Source of the DNA: Mycobacterium sp.
GTDB taxonomy: Bacteria; Actinomycetota; Actinomycetes; Mycobacteriales; Mycobacteriaceae
Direction of reading: 5' to 3'
Length of the DNA stretch: 64,000 nucleotides
Assembly (NCBI RefSeq): GCF_004298145.1
Contig: NZ_SCRH01000007.1
Span: 1-64,000, forward strand
Shown here one piece after another: positions 21,927 to 35,039 of the stretch. The notes beneath the pieces were generated by a model that worked only from the letters and a program-made list of their open reading frames with translations, had not been told where the DNA came from and did no database searches. The translations under genes were made by a program, and so were the position numbers. The stretch's first letter is position 1; each line of letters starts with the position of its first letter.

Positions 21927-23494
21927 GGGCGGGCCCCGCCGTCCTCTGCGGCCGCTGAGTCTTCCGAGGCCAGCGCGTCGGCCAGCACGCCCAGGCCGGC
22001 CGCGTTGGAAGCCTTGACCAGGACCACGTCGCCGGGCTGCACCTCGGCCCGCAGCAACGCCAGGGCGGCGTCGCGGTCCGCCACGTTGAGGGCCCCCTTA
22101 TCGGCCGAGCCCCACGATCCCTCCATGACCGCTCCGTGGTGCATGGCGCTCATCGACCTCCCACTTCCCACGACAACGAGTCGAGACACATCTAAGCGCA
22201 CGGCCAGCCGGCCGATGCGATCATGCTCGGCTATCGCGTCCTCACCGAGTTCGGCCATCTCGCCGAGCACCGCCCAGCTGCGCCGGGGTTGCGTGCCCGA
22301 TTCGCCGCCGCCGTGGGCGATCCAGGCCAGGGCCTGCAGCCCGGCTCGCATGGAATCGGGGTTGGCGTTGTAGGCGTCGTCGATCACGGTGACGCCGTCG
22401 GCGCGGGTGGTGACCTGCATCCGGTGCCGCGACACCGGGGCGGCGCCGGCGAGTGCGGTCGCCACCTGTTCGATGTCGGCGCCGCATTCCAGCGCGACCG
22501 CGGCGGCACACAGCGCGTTGGCGACCTGGTGATCGCCGTAGACGCCGAGCCGCACCTGCGCCTGCCTGGTCCCGGAGGCGTCGCGGTGATGCAGCGTGAA
22601 GCACGGCCTGGCCAACTCGTCGAGCGACACCGGCCCGGCCCACAGCCGGCTGGCGCCCGCGTCGGTGTTCTCGGCGCGGCTGACCCGCACCACCCGGGCC
22701 GTGGTCACGTCGGCCATTGCCGCCACCGCCGGGTCGTCGACGTTGAGGATCACCACCCCGGAGGTTGGAACAGATTGTGGCAGCTCGGATTTCGTTTGTG
22801 CGATGGCGTCACGCGAGCCGAATTCGCCCAGGTGCGCGGTGCCGACGTTGAGGACCACCCCGATCGCCGGCGGGGCGATGTCGGCCAGCGCCGCGATATT
22901 GCCGGGGTGGCGCGCCGACATCTCGAGGACCAGGTAGTCGGTGTCCGGCGTCGCGCGCAGCACCGTCCACGGATGCCCCAGCTCGTTGTTGAACGACCCG
23001 GGCGGGGCCACGACCTCGCCCAGCGGGTCCAGCACGGCGGCCACCAGATCCTTGGTCGAGGTCTTCCCGGATGACCCGGTGATCCCGACGATCCTCAGCC
23101 CGCCCGCCACCAGTTCGGCGGCCACCGCCTTGGCCAGTTTGGCCAGCGCCGCGAGCACCGCCGCCCCGGACCCGTCGGTGTCGTGCTCGAGCACCCCGGC
23201 CAACCCGCGGTCGAGGTGCGCCGCCGGCGGTTGCGGGGGGACCACGATGGCGGGCACCCCCACCGGCCGCGCCGCCAGGACGGCGGCCGCACCGGCGGCC
23301 AGCGCGGCGCCCGCATGGTCGTGCCCATCGGTGCGCGCTCCGGGCAGCGCCAGGAACAGCCCGCCGGGTCCGACGGCGCGCGAGTCGAATTCCACCGTCC
23401 CGGTGACGTGGCGTTGCGCGGCGTCCTGCGCAGAGATGTCGGACAGGGTGCCACCGACGATGTCGGCGATCTGGGCGACGGTCAGGTCGATCAT
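21923..23494 (-). CDS. murF: UDP-MurNAc-tripeptide--D-Ala-D-Ala ligase
   Basis: [29 protein letters not shown]; synteny. Confidence 0.95.
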   Translation of the reverse strand: MIDLTVAQIADIVGGTLSDISAQDAAQRHVTGTVEFDSRAVGPGGLFLALPGARTDGHDHAGAALAAGAAAVLAARPVGVPAIVVPPQPPAAHLDRGLAGVLEHDTDGSGAAVLAALAKLAKAVAAELVAGGLRIVGITGSSGKTSTKDLVAAVLDPLGEVVAPPGSFNNELGHPWTVLRATPDTDYLVLEMSARHPGNIAALADIAPPAIGVVLNVGTAHLGEFGSRDAIAQTKSELPQSVPTSGVVILNVDDPAVAAMADVTTARVVRVSRAENTDAGASRLWAGPVSLDELARPCFTLHHRDASGTRQAQVRLGVYGDHQVANALCAAAVALECGADIEQVATALAGAAPVSRHRMQVTTRADGVTVIDDAYNANPDSMRAGLQALAWIAHGGGESGTQPRRSWAVLGEMAELGEDAIAEHDRIGRLAVRLDVSRLVVVGSGRSMSAMHHGAVMEGSWGSADKGALNVADRDAALALLRAEVQPGDVVLVKASNAAGLGVLADALASEDSAAAEDGGARP

Positions 23495-25107
23495 CGCTGC
23501 GTCCCTCGCGGCCGCATGGCCTCGCGCAGCGCCTGGGCCAGCTCCACCCGGTCGTCGAAGGGGCGGGTGTGCCCGCCGGCGCGCTGGCCGGTTTCATGAC
23601 CCTTGCCGGCGATCAGCACCACGTCGTCCGGGCCCGCCCAGGCGACGGCGTGCCTGATCGCGTCGCGCCGGTCGGCGATTTCGACAATGTCTGCCGCACA
23701 GCCACTTTCGGCCGCCCCGTCCAGGATTTTGCGGCGAATCGACGCCGGGTTCTCACCGCGCGGATTGTCGTCGGTGACGACGACCAGATCGGCCAGCTCG
23801 GCCGCGGTCGCGCCCATCGGTGCCCGCTTGCCCGGGTCGCGCTCGCCGCCGGCGCCGAACACCACCGCCAGCCGGCGATCCGGACGCGCCAGGGTGGTCA
23901 GCACCGCGCGCAACGCGCCGGGTTTGTGCGCGTAGTCGACCAGCGCCAGAAAATCCTGGCCGGCGTCGATTTCCTCCATCCGCCCCGGCACACGGGCCTG
24001 CAGCAGACCCGCCGACGCCTGGTCCGGAGACACCCCCACTGCATCCAGGACAGCCAGTGCCACAAGGCAATTGGCGACGTTGTAATGGCCGGGCAGCCCA
24101 ACGCCGAGCTGGTGTCGCGCACCGGTGGGGTCCACGACGGTGAATCGTTGTCCCCCGGCGCCCATCGGGGCCACGTCAATGGCGCGCCAGTGCGCGGGTT
24201 GGCCCTCGGCGCTGACGGTGATCGCGTCGCCGGCCCGGGTCGCCATCGCGCGACCGGCCTCGTCGTCGACGCAGACCACGACGCGGCGGGCCCGCAGCGG
24301 GGAATCCGGGTCGAAGAGCAACGCCTTGGCCTCGAAGTAGTCGGCCATCGTCGGGTGAAAGTCGAGGTGGTCGCGGGACAGGTTGGTGAAACCGGCGACG
24401 GCGAATCCGGTTCCGTCCACGCGGCCCAGTGCCAGCGCGTGGCTGGAGACCTCCATGACGACGGTGTCCACCCCTTGCTCGGCCATCGCCGCCAGCATCG
24501 CCTGCAGGGCGGGGGCCTCCGGGGTGGTCAGCGCGCTGGGAATGTCCGCGCCGTCGATGCGGATGCCGATCGTGCCGATCAGCCCGGCCGTGCGGCCGGC
24601 GGCGCGCAGAGCGGACTCGACCAGATAGGTCGTGGTGGTCTTGCCGGACGTGCCGGTGATTCCCACGACCGTCACCCGCTCCGACGGATTTCCGTACACC
24701 GTGGCGGCCAGCCCGCCGAGCGCGCCGCGGGGGTCGGGGTGCACCAGCGTCGGCACGGTCCGGGCCAGAGCCTCCATCTCGGCAACCCCGGCGGCATCGG
24801 TGAGGACGGCGACCGCGCCGCCCTCGATCGCCTGGGCGGCGTACCGGGCCCCGTGGGTGGTCGAACCGGCCAGTGCGGCGAACAAATCACCGGGCATTAC
24901 GTCCTGGGCCCGCAGCGTCACGCCGGTGACCGGCACGTCGGGGACATCGGAGCGCTGGCCCGCAGCGCCGGCCAGCGCTGCCCCCGCCTGGGCGGCCAGG
25001 GCGGGCAGGCGCGCGCCCGCGGCGGCGCTGGGGCGCAACCCGGTGGGCATCGACACCACTTCCGTCACACCTCCCTCCGGCACCGCATGATCCTCATGAT
25101 CGGCCAT
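23491..25107 (-). CDS. murE: UDP-MurNAc-L-Ala-D-Glu--meso-DAP ligase
   Basis: [31 protein letters not shown] (meso-DAP recognition). Start may be further downstream. Confidence 0.95.
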   Translation of the reverse strand: MADHEDHAVPEGGVTEVVSMPTGLRPSAAAGARLPALAAQAGAALAGAAGQRSDVPDVPVTGVTLRAQDVMPGDLFAALAGSTTHGARYAAQAIEGGAVAVLTDAAGVAEMEALARTVPTLVHPDPRGALGGLAATVYGNPSERVTVVGITGTSGKTTTTYLVESALRAAGRTAGLIGTIGIRIDGADIPSALTTPEAPALQAMLAAMAEQGVDTVVMEVSSHALALGRVDGTGFAVAGFTNLSRDHLDFHPTMADYFEAKALLFDPDSPLRARRVVVCVDDEAGRAMATRAGDAITVSAEGQPAHWRAIDVAPMGAGGQRFTVVDPTGARHQLGVGLPGHYNVANCLVALAVLDAVGVSPDQASAGLLQARVPGRMEEIDAGQDFLALVDYAHKPGALRAVLTTLARPDRRLAVVFGAGGERDPGKRAPMGATAAELADLVVVTDDNPRGENPASIRRKILDGAAESGCAADIVEIADRRDAIRHAVAWAGPDDVVLIAGKGHETGQRAGGHTRPFDDRVELAQALREAMRPRGTQR

Positions 25108-25214
25108 GACACCCTACCGAGCCGCGCCCGGCCATGAGGCGATCCGCGCGCCGCGGCAGGTGGCGATCGACGCGACGGGGTTCGGCGCTGCTCTGCCTGT
25201 CTGGCGGCGACCCG

Positions 25215-27287
25215 CTAGGTGGCCTGCAGCGTCAGCGGCGGGCCCGGGTCCGGCGACAGCGGCACGTTCTCGCGCTGCATGAGCCAGCCGGCGATGTTGT
25301 GGAACAGCGGGGCCGCCGAGTGGCCCGGCGTGCCGTCCGCGTTGCGCTCCGGGTTGTCCATCATGATGCCGATGACATAGCGGGGGTTGTCGACGGTGGC
25401 CATGCCGGCGAACGTGATCCAGTAGACGTTGTCGAAGTAGCAGCCGCAGGCGGGGTTGATCTGCTGCGCGGTACCGGTCTTGCCGGCCATCTGGTAGCCA
25501 GTCACCGCGGCGGCGGGACCGGTGCCCTGCTGGTAGCCCATCGGGTCGTGTTGCACGACGGCACGCAGCATGTTGCGCACGGTCTGAGCCGTCTGCGCCG
25601 AAACCACCCGCACGCCGTCCGGGCGCGGTTCTTCGGTGCGGGTGCCGTCGGGCGCGATTGTGGCCTTGAGGATCCGCGGCGGGATCCGCACCCCGTCGTT
25701 GGCGATCGCCTGGTACATGCCGGTCATCTGCAGCAGCGTCATCGAAAGGCCTTGGCCGATAGGTAGATTGGAGAAGGTGCTGCCCGACCATTGGTCAATC
25801 GGCGGTACCAGCCCGGCGCTCTCACCGGGCAGGCCCACGTTGGTGCGTTGCCCGAGGCCGAATTTGCGGACCATGTCGTAGAAACGTTCCGGGCCAACCC
25901 GCTGCGCGAGCATCAAAGTGCCGACGTTGGAGGACTTTCCGAAGACGCCCGTGGTGGTATAGGGCATCACGCCGTGGTCCCACGCGTCGTGGATGGAGAC
26001 CCCACCCATCTGGATCGAACCGGGGACCTGCAGCACCTCGTCGGGATTGGACAGGCCGTACTCGATGACCGAGGACGCGGTGATCACCTTGTTCACCGAG
26101 CCGGGCTCGAACGGCGAGGACACCGCCAGGTTGCCCAGCTGTTTGTCGCCCTGACGGCCGATGTCCTGGGCGGGGTCAAAGGTGTTGTCATTGGCCATGG
26201 CCAGCACTTCGCCGGTCTTCGCATCGAGCACCACGGCCGAAACGTTATGCGCGCCAGACACGTTCTTGGCCTGCTGAACCTGCTGCTGCACATAGAACTG
26301 GATGTCGTCATCGAGGGTCAGCTGCACCATCGAGCCGTTGACCGCCCGATGCCGGTTGCGGTAACTGCCGGGGATGACCACACCGTCGGATCCGCGGTCA
26401 TAGGTGAGCGAGCCGTCGGTTCCGGACAGCACCGAGTCCATGGCCTCTTCCAGCCCCAGCAGCCCGTGACCGTCCCAGTCGATGCCGCCCACGATGTTGG
26501 CGGCCAACGATCCGCCCGGATATTGGCGCAGATCTTGGCGTTCGGAACCGACCTCGGGGAATTTGTCCGAGATCGCGCTGGCGACAGCGGGATCGACGGC
26601 GCGAGCCAGATAGACGAAATTCTCGTCGCTTTGCAGCTTCTTCAAAAGGGTCGCCGAGTCGGGCTTGTTGCCCAGGCGGCCCGAGACATCCTTGGCGATA
26701 TCCCGCAACCGCTGCTGCGGGTCAGGGGCCGCCGAATTCTTGGCCCTGGCCTCCTCCAGCTGCTTGTGAATACGTTTCGGCTGAAACGTCAGCGCACGCG
26801 ATTCGATGGTGAAGGCCAGTTGATCCTTGCGGCGGTCGATGATGCTACCGCGCACCGCCTTTTCCACATCGGTGACCTTGAGTTGCCCGGCGGCCTGGGC
26901 GCGCAGCGTCGGGGCCTTGGTCACCTGCAGGACGAACAGCTGGGCGGCGGCCACCAGCATCATCACCAGGATGACCACGTTGCCGGCGCGATGCCGGAAA
27001 ACGAACGACCCGCCGCGGCTGGCCAATTGCGCAACCTGACGGGTGCGCCGCTCCCGTGTCGAGTGACCGGATCCCACCGGCTCGGGCCGCTGTGCTATGC
27101 GGACATCCTTGGGCTGCTTGGCTTTCCGGAATCGCTTCGGTTCCCGAACGTCGTGACCCTGTTCGACTGGAGGCTTGACGCGGCGCTTGGATTGCCGAAC
27201 ACCGTTGCCCTCCAAATCCTTACGGGGACCACGCGTCGGGCGTGCCGCCTGCGACCGGCGTGTCCGCGGGGAGTCACCGCGGCTCAC
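25215..27287 (-). CDS. pbpB: Penicillin-binding protein PbpB (FtsI)
   Basis: Transpeptidase motifs GSVNKVITASSV (SxxK-type region), SSN, KTGTAQ. Confidence 0.95.
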   Translation of the reverse strand: MSRGDSPRTRRSQAARPTRGPRKDLEGNGVRQSKRRVKPPVEQGHDVREPKRFRKAKQPKDVRIAQRPEPVGSGHSTRERRTRQVAQLASRGGSFVFRHRAGNVVILVMMLVAAAQLFVLQVTKAPTLRAQAAGQLKVTDVEKAVRGSIIDRRKDQLAFTIESRALTFQPKRIHKQLEEARAKNSAAPDPQQRLRDIAKDVSGRLGNKPDSATLLKKLQSDENFVYLARAVDPAVASAISDKFPEVGSERQDLRQYPGGSLAANIVGGIDWDGHGLLGLEEAMDSVLSGTDGSLTYDRGSDGVVIPGSYRNRHRAVNGSMVQLTLDDDIQFYVQQQVQQAKNVSGAHNVSAVVLDAKTGEVLAMANDNTFDPAQDIGRQGDKQLGNLAVSSPFEPGSVNKVITASSVIEYGLSNPDEVLQVPGSIQMGGVSIHDAWDHGVMPYTTTGVFGKSSNVGTLMLAQRVGPERFYDMVRKFGLGQRTNVGLPGESAGLVPPIDQWSGSTFSNLPIGQGLSMTLLQMTGMYQAIANDGVRIPPRILKATIAPDGTRTEEPRPDGVRVVSAQTAQTVRNMLRAVVQHDPMGYQQGTGPAAAVTGYQMAGKTGTAQQINPACGCYFDNVYWITFAGMATVDNPRYVIGIMMDNPERNADGTPGHSAAPLFHNIAGWLMQRENVPLSPDPGPPLTLQAT

Positions 27288-28534
27288 CTCGGAGTACCTG
27301 GCGGCGCAGCGGCGGGCCCGGGCAGGGCGCCGGTACCCGGTTGCGGTATCGGGGCGGGCGCCGGAGCGGCGGGGACGATCGGCCGGGCGGCCGGGCGGCC
27401 CAGCTGCAGCGGGACCGGAACCTCCGGCGGCAGGGGCGCGGGCATTTGAGCAGGGGCCGGAATGGGCAGGCCGCCCAAGGGAATCGGGACCTCGGCGGGT
27501 ACCGGAGGGGCGGCCGGTCTCGCCGGTATCGGCAGGCCCGGCGTCGGCAGCGCACCGGTCGCCGGCCCACCGGGCATGCCGGGCAGCACACCGGTAACGG
27601 GCCCGCCTGGCATGCCGGGCAGCGTACCGGCAGCGGGCACCCCGGGCGCCCCAGGCGCGCCGGGCACCGGGGGAACTGCCGGCGGGAAGTGCTGACCGCC
27701 CACCGTCGAGGCACCGTCGGGTGCGCGCAGCAGCGCTTCGGGCCCGGACCTGGCCGGGGCGGGGCCGCCGGGGACCGGTTCGATCCGCATCGGGACCTCC
27801 GCGGCGGGTGCCGCCGGCTTCGGGGGCTGCGGCGCCTCGTCGGGGAGCTTGTTGTTCAGCGGTGGGGGCGGAACACCGTCAGCCGGCTTGGGGGTGCCGA
27901 CGACCACCCAGCTCCCGGACGGGTCCTGGACCAGGTGCGCGGTATCCCTGGTGGGGATCATGCCCTGCTTGCGGGCGGCCTCCGCCAGCGCCGGCGCGGC
28001 TTCGGCCTGGCGTACATCGCGCTCCAGCGCTTCCTTCTGTTGCTGCAGCAACCGGGTCCGCTCCCGGGCGTGGCTCAACTTGTAGGACCGCTCGGCGGAA
28101 TCGGTGGACAACCACAGCGTGAGCCCGAGCCCCACGCCCAGCGCACCGATGACCAACACGACGAATGGGACCTTGCTCGCGAGGGTCCGCGGGCGCAGGT
28201 CGATCGATGCCAGTCGGGCGGCCAGACGCTCGGTCAGCCGAGGGCGAACAACCTTGGGCGCTTTGGCTTTCCGGGCCTTGGCTCGCGCCTTGGCCTGGCT
28301 GGTGTTCTTGGGCCGGGCCGACCGCTCGGCCGGCCGGGCGACGGGGCTGGTCTGCGGTCCGGCCTTGGGCGCGCGGGTTTCGCGGGTGGGCGCCGAGGTC
28401 CTGGCGCCGCGGCCGCGCCGCGGCGCGCCGGAGTCCGGCGCCGGGCGCCTGCTCCGTCGGGCGGAACCGTCGCGCGCGCCCCGGCGGTCGGTGCCCCCGC
28501 GTCGTTCCGACGCCTCGCGGTCCGCCTTCATCAA
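27284..28534 (-). CDS. FtsL-like membrane protein with proline/glycine-rich C-terminus (Rv2164c-like)
   Basis: Basic N-terminus, single TM ([22 protein letters not shown]), coiled segment, Pro-rich tail; lies between rsmH and pbpB. Confidence 0.85.
   Translation of the reverse strand: MMKADREASERRGGTDRRGARDGSARRSRRPAPDSGAPRRGRGARTSAPTRETRAPKAGPQTSPVARPAERSARPKNTSQAKARAKARKAKAPKVVRPRLTERLAARLASIDLRPRTLASKVPFVVLVIGALGVGLGLTLWLSTDSAERSYKLSHARERTRLLQQQKEALERDVRQAEAAPALAEAARKQGMIPTRDTAHLVQDPSGSWVVVGTPKPADGVPPPPLNNKLPDEAPQPPKPAAPAAEVPMRIEPVPGGPAPARSGPEALLRAPDGASTVGGQHFPPAVPPVPGAPGAPGVPAAGTLPGMPGGPVTGVLPGMPGGPATGALPTPGLPIPARPAAPPVPAEVPIPLGGLPIPAPAQMPAPLPPEVPVPLQLGRPAARPIVPAAPAPAPIPQPGTGALPGPAAAPPGTPR
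27546..27640. repeat. 36-bp in-frame tandem repeat (two full copies plus a partial copy)
   Basis: GGCAGC(G/A)CACCGGT...CATGCC repeats at 27546, 27582 and 27618; encodes [12 protein letters not shown] / [12 protein letters not shown]. Confidence 0.8.
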
Positions 28535-29535
28535 TCGCCTTTCCCGGTAGCCTGCTGTGATTCCATTCGTTGCAGAGCCCGTAATCGCACCGCGGCGCTG
28601 CGCGGGTTGCGTTCGATCTCGGTAGCGTCGGCGCGTCCGGCACCCTGCGTCAGAGCCCGGAATCGCGGCTGGTGGCCGGGGAGTTCGACCGGCAGATCCA
28701 TCGGGGTGCGGGAAGCGACCGCCTGGGCGAACAGCCGCTTGACGATCCGGTCTTCCAGCGATTGGTAGGCCAGCACCACGATGCGCCCGCCGACGGCAAG
28801 CGCGTCCAACGCGTCCGGAAGTGCGGCGCGCAGCGAATCCAGTTCGTCGTTGACCGCGACCCGCAGCGCCTGGAAGGTGCGCTTGGCCGGATGTCCGCCG
28901 GTGCGCCGGGCCGCGGCCGGAATCGCTTCGTAGAGCAGGGCCACCAAGTCCGTGGTCGACGTGAACGGCTCCCGGGCACGCCGGCGCACCACGTGCGCGG
29001 CGATGCGCCGCGCGAACCGCTCCTCGCCGTAGCGGTGCAAGATGTTCGCCAGCTCCGCCTCGTCGTAGGTGTTGAGGATGTCGGCCGCGGTCAGCGGTGC
29101 TTCGGGATCCATCCGCATGTCCAGCGGTGCGTCCTGGGCGTAGGCGAAACCCCGTTCGGCGCGATCCAGCTGCATGGACGACACACCGAGGTCGAACAGC
29201 ATTCCGTCGACCGATTCGGTTGCGGCATACCCGGATTCGGCCAGCGCCGCGGCGAGGCCGTCGTAGCGGGTGTGCACCAGTGTGACCCGGTCGGAAAATC
29301 GCGCCAACCGCGTTCGGGTGATGTCCAGGGCGCTGGGATCGCGGTCGAGCCCGATCAGCCGCAGACCCGGCAGTTCGGTCAAGAACCGCTCCGCGTGCCC
29401 TCCCGCGCCGACGGTCGCATCGACCAGGGTCGCCCCCCTCCCGTCCGGATGGTGGCGGGTCAGTGCGGGCGTGAGCAGCGCGACGCAGCGCTCCAGCAGG
29501 ACGGGCACGTGCCCGAAATCCGAATTGTCAGCCAC
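28531..29535 (-). CDS. rsmH: 16S rRNA (cytosine1402-N4)-methyltransferase RsmH (MraW)
   Basis: [48 protein letters not shown] 29535 has GGGGAGG 7 nt upstream. The frame is open to 29889, so an N-terminal extension is possible. Confidence 0.93.
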   Translation of the reverse strand: MADNSDFGHVPVLLERCVALLTPALTRHHPDGRGATLVDATVGAGGHAERFLTELPGLRLIGLDRDPSALDITRTRLARFSDRVTLVHTRYDGLAAALAESGYAATESVDGMLFDLGVSSMQLDRAERGFAYAQDAPLDMRMDPEAPLTAADILNTYDEAELANILHRYGEERFARRIAAHVVRRRAREPFTSTTDLVALLYEAIPAAARRTGGHPAKRTFQALRVAVNDELDSLRAALPDALDALAVGGRIVVLAYQSLEDRIVKRLFAQAVASRTPMDLPVELPGHQPRFRALTQGAGRADATEIERNPRSAAVRLRALQRMESQQATGKGD

Positions 29536-29776
29536 CGCAACGCCTCCCCGGATCTGCCGGTGCCCGCCGGCCGCGAGGGCCCCCACGAGAGCGGCCCGCG
29601 CGCCGCTGCGGGTCTGTACCGCCCGAGCGTGCCGGCGCGGAACCGTTCCCGGACCGTTCGGGCCGGACCGGTGTGGTGCCCCTGCATCGAGGTCCCTGCC
29701 CGATGGCACGAACCTGGCGTTGGGGAAGTACGCCAGGGTCGGTTCGGGCAGAGGCCACGCTGCACGGGCATGCGCC

Positions 29777-30208
29777 TCAGATGATGTCGCCGAGTGCTTC
29801 ATCGCTGGCCGCGGAGAAGTTCTCTTCGTGTGTCTGCTGGTAGTCCTGCCAGGCGTGCGCATCCCAGATCTCGAGGTAGTCGACCGCACCGATCACCACG
29901 CAGTCCTTGGACAGGCTGGCGTAACGACGGTGGTCGGCCGACAACGTGATGCGCCCCTGGGCGTCAGGATGCTGCTCGTCGGTGCCGGCGGCGAGGTTGC
30001 GCAGGAAAGCCCTGGCGTCAGGGTTGCTCCGCGAGGCCTTGCTGGCCCGGCGGGCCAGTTGTTCGAATTCGGCCCGCGGGTAGACGGCGAGGCTGTGGTC
30101 CTGACTTTTGGTGACCATCAACCCCCCTGCCAGCGCGTCACGGAACTTGGCGGGCAACGTCAGCCGCCCCTTGTCGTCGAGTTTGGGCGTGTAGGTGCCA
30201 AGAAACAC
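29777..30208 (-). CDS. mraZ: Transcriptional regulator MraZ
   Basis: [49 protein letters not shown]. Confidence 0.97.
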   Translation of the reverse strand: MFLGTYTPKLDDKGRLTLPAKFRDALAGGLMVTKSQDHSLAVYPRAEFEQLARRASKASRSNPDARAFLRNLAAGTDEQHPDAQGRITLSADHRRYASLSKDCVVIGAVDYLEIWDAHAWQDYQQTHEENFSAASDEALGDII

Positions 30209-30244
30209 CAGCTCACCTCCTGTTCGAGGTCACCCAAACACTGC

Positions 30245-30279
30245 AGCCACCATACCCCACAACCCCCCACTCTGCCCCA
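30245..30279 (-). promoter_or_regulatory. MraZ-box array in mraZ promoter
   Basis: Minus strand TGGGG-CAGAG-TGGGG-GGTTG-TGGGG-TATGG-TGGCT: three perfect boxes at exact 10-bp period plus one degenerate box. Confidence 0.75.
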
Positions 30280-30421
30280 TTTATTGAACGTCGCCGTGGT
30301 GTTTCCCGGGTTATCCGTCGTCACACGGCCGTCAACGCCGCACGAGAGGCGTGTCGGGCTCTTTTCTGGGCGTCATCCAGGGCCGCCGAACCAGCGCATC
30401 TATCAGGGAAAACACCGCCCG

Positions 30422-30459
30422 TGGGGCGTAGTGGGGCAATCGGGTGGGGCCCAGTGGGG
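30422..30459 (+). repeat. Second TGGGG array, opposite strand; G-quadruplex-capable
   Basis: TGGGG at 30422, 30432, 30445 and 30455. GGGG-N6-GGGG-N5-GGG-N1-GGGG fits the canonical G4 pattern. Confidence 0.7.
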
Positions 30460-30647
30460 CTTAGCTGTCGCCCTACGCCTCGATTAGGGCTCGATTGAGC
30501 CGCAGAACGGCATCGACGGTTGCGCTCGCCTCAGCCAGATGGCTGGGCCTGCGACGACGACAGCCGTGCGGGCCCGGGAGGCCTGGAGCCGAGCGAGGAA
30601 AGCAAAACGGGGCAGCCCGTTGGCTACCCCGCGCGTGTAGGTCGGCG

Positions 30648-31052
30648 CTAGTTGTCGAAGCGGCGGCGGAACCGATCCTCCATGCGACTGGTGAACGAAC
30701 CGCCACCTTTGTTGCGGCGCTGGCGCGGCGAGCCGGGTGCCGATCCGGAATGGTCTGGCCTGCCCGACAACCGCGGACCGGTGATACCGAACACCACCCC
30801 GCCAAACATGACGATGAACCCGAAAATGCTGAGAATGGGGACACTGCCACCGATCCAGGTGGCCTTGAAGGCCACTCCCGAAACCAGCATCGCCAGACCG
30901 ACAACGAACAGCGCCACGCCCTGCAGACGCCGACGGGCCGTAGGGGCGCGAAACCCTCCGCCCCGGACGCTTGACGCGAATTTCGGATCTTCGGCGTAGA
31001 GAGCGCTCTCGATCTGATCGAGCATCCGCTGCTCATGATCGGAGAGTGGCAT
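30648..31052 (-). CDS. DUF3040 membrane protein (Rv2169c-like)
   Basis: MPLSDHEQRMLDQIESALYAEDPKFASSVRG, two TM segments. Confidence 0.9.
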   Translation of the reverse strand: MPLSDHEQRMLDQIESALYAEDPKFASSVRGGGFRAPTARRRLQGVALFVVGLAMLVSGVAFKATWIGGSVPILSIFGFIVMFGGVVFGITGPRLSGRPDHSGSAPGSPRQRRNKGGGSFTSRMEDRFRRRFDN

Positions 31053-31389
31053 TCGTCCCTCCTTGCCGACGGTTTGGCACGTGACTATCGGTACACGCGG
31101 ATGCCCTTTGCGCGGGCAACTAATTGAATGATACGAGGTCAATCTGCCCCATACCACTGGTTCAGCGCCGATTCTATCCCGGCTTAATCCCGGCATCGCG
31201 CCAGACCGGAACGCCCGTGCGCTACAACCGGCTTCCCGAACCGGGCCGGTCCGTCCGTTCGGTGCCACGACCGCTCGTCGCTTCGCCGCGTGGGGGTCCG
31301 ATAATGGTGAAAAGCAGCCTGGTCCCCGCGGACCACAGAACGCCGAAACACCGCATGAGTCTGATTACCGGATGAGGAGGAACCGCGAA

Positions 31390-31998
31390 TTGGCGATATT
31401 CCTCATCGATCTGCTCCCCCACGATATGGAGCGTCGCCTCACCGACGCCCTGACGGTGTATGTCGATGCGATGCGCTACCCGCGGGGCACCGAGCACCAG
31501 CGGGCCGCGATGTGGCTGGAACACGTCCGTCGACGTGGCTGGCAAGGGGCCGGCGTCGTCGAAATCGAGGTAGCCGACGACGACGGCGCACAGATGCCCT
31601 CGCCGGAACATTTGACCAGCGCCCCGCTGCTCGGCGTCGCCTACGGCTACCCCGGCGCGCCCGGGCAGTGGTGGCAGCAGCAGGTCGTGCTGGGCATGCA
31701 GCGTGGCGGCTCGCCGCCCCAGGAGATCGCCCGGCTGATGAACAGCTATTTCGAGTTGACCGAACTGCACATCCATCCCCGCGCCCAGGGCCGCGGTCTC
31801 GGCGAGGCGTTGGCTCGGCGCCTGCTGGCGGGTCGCGCCGAAAAGAATGTGCTGCTGTCGACGCCGGAAATCAATGGCGAGCCCAACCGCGCCTGGCGAC
31901 TGTACCGGCGCCTGGGCTTCACCGACGTCATCCGCAGCTACCACTTCGCCGGCGACCCGCGGGCGTTTGCGATCCTGGGCCGCGAATTACCGCTGTGA
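31390..31998 (+). CDS. GNAT family acetyltransferase (Rv2170-like)
   Basis: LHIHPRAQGRGLGEALARRLL; possible TTG start 31390 after AGGAGG (the listed ATG 31372 overlaps the RBS). Confidence 0.85.
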   Translation: MAIFLIDLLPHDMERRLTDALTVYVDAMRYPRGTEHQRAAMWLEHVRRRGWQGAGVVEIEVADDDGAQMPSPEHLTSAPLLGVAYGYPGAPGQWWQQQVVLGMQRGGSPPQEIARLMNSYFELTELHIHPRAQGRGLGEALARRLLAGRAEKNVLLSTPEINGEPNRAWRLYRRLGFTDVIRSYHFAGDPRAFAILGRELPL

Positions 31999-32054
31999 CA
32001 CCGCGGAACTCGGCGCACATCGGACGACCCCGCTCCGACGTGTCACTTATTTGA

Positions 32055-32816
32055 GTGGCACATCGGATCTGGCACGATGACCTGGTGCGCGCCAGCTCTC
32101 CCCCGTCCGCCGGCCGAGCCTTTCGAGCCCCCGGGACCCGGCGGCGCCGCCTGGTGGCCATCGCCATGTTGCTGCTGCTGGTGCCGCTGGCCACCGGATG
32201 CCTGCGGGTACGGGCGTCGCTCACCATCTCCCCCGACGACCTGGTGTCCGGAGAGATCGTCGCCGCCGCGAAACCCAAGACCCCCAAGGACACCGGCCCG
32301 CAGCTGGACAGCAACAACCTGCCGTTCAGCCAGAAGGTGGCGGTGTCGACCTACGACAGCGACGGTTACGTCGGCTCCCAGGCGGTGTTCTCCGATCTGA
32401 CGTTCGCCGAGCTGCCCCAGCTGGCCAACATGAACTCCGACGCCTCCGGGGTCAACCTGTCGCTGCGGCGCAACGGCAACCTGGTGATCCTGGAGGGCCG
32501 GGCGGATTTGACGTCGCTCACCGATTCCGAGGCGGACGTCGAGCTGACGGTCGCCTTTCCGGGCGTAGTGACCTCCACCAACGGCGACCGGGTCGAGCCC
32601 GAGGTGGTGTCGTGGAAGCTCAAGCCGGGTGTGGTGAGCGCCATGACCGCCCAGGCCCGCTACACCGACCCCAACACCCGTTCCTTCACCGGCGCCGTGG
32701 TGTGGCTGGGCATCGCGTCCTTCGCCGCCGCCGCCGTGGTGGGGCTGTTGGCCTGGGCCGGCCGGGACCGGTCACCGCGGCTCACCGCACCGCGCGACCA
32801 ACCGCCGCCCACCTAG
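32055..32816 (+). CDS. lppM: Lipoprotein LppM
   Basis: Signal peptide plus lipobox LLLLVPLATGC, C-terminal TM; synteny. True start may be slightly downstream. Confidence 0.88.
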   Translation: MAHRIWHDDLVRASSPPSAGRAFRAPGTRRRRLVAIAMLLLLVPLATGCLRVRASLTISPDDLVSGEIVAAAKPKTPKDTGPQLDSNNLPFSQKVAVSTYDSDGYVGSQAVFSDLTFAELPQLANMNSDASGVNLSLRRNGNLVILEGRADLTSLTDSEADVELTVAFPGVVTSTNGDRVEPEVVSWKLKPGVVSAMTAQARYTDPNTRSFTGAVVWLGIASFAAAAVVGLLAWAGRDRSPRLTAPRDQPPPT

Positions 32817-32827
32817 CCGCGCATCGT

Positions 32828-35035
<2,208 letters not shown>

Positions 35036-35039
35036 ACCG

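Noticed and set aside
25791-27449. 552-aa + strand ORF opposite pbpB
   Set aside because: Antisense shadow of pbpB; no recognisable motifs.
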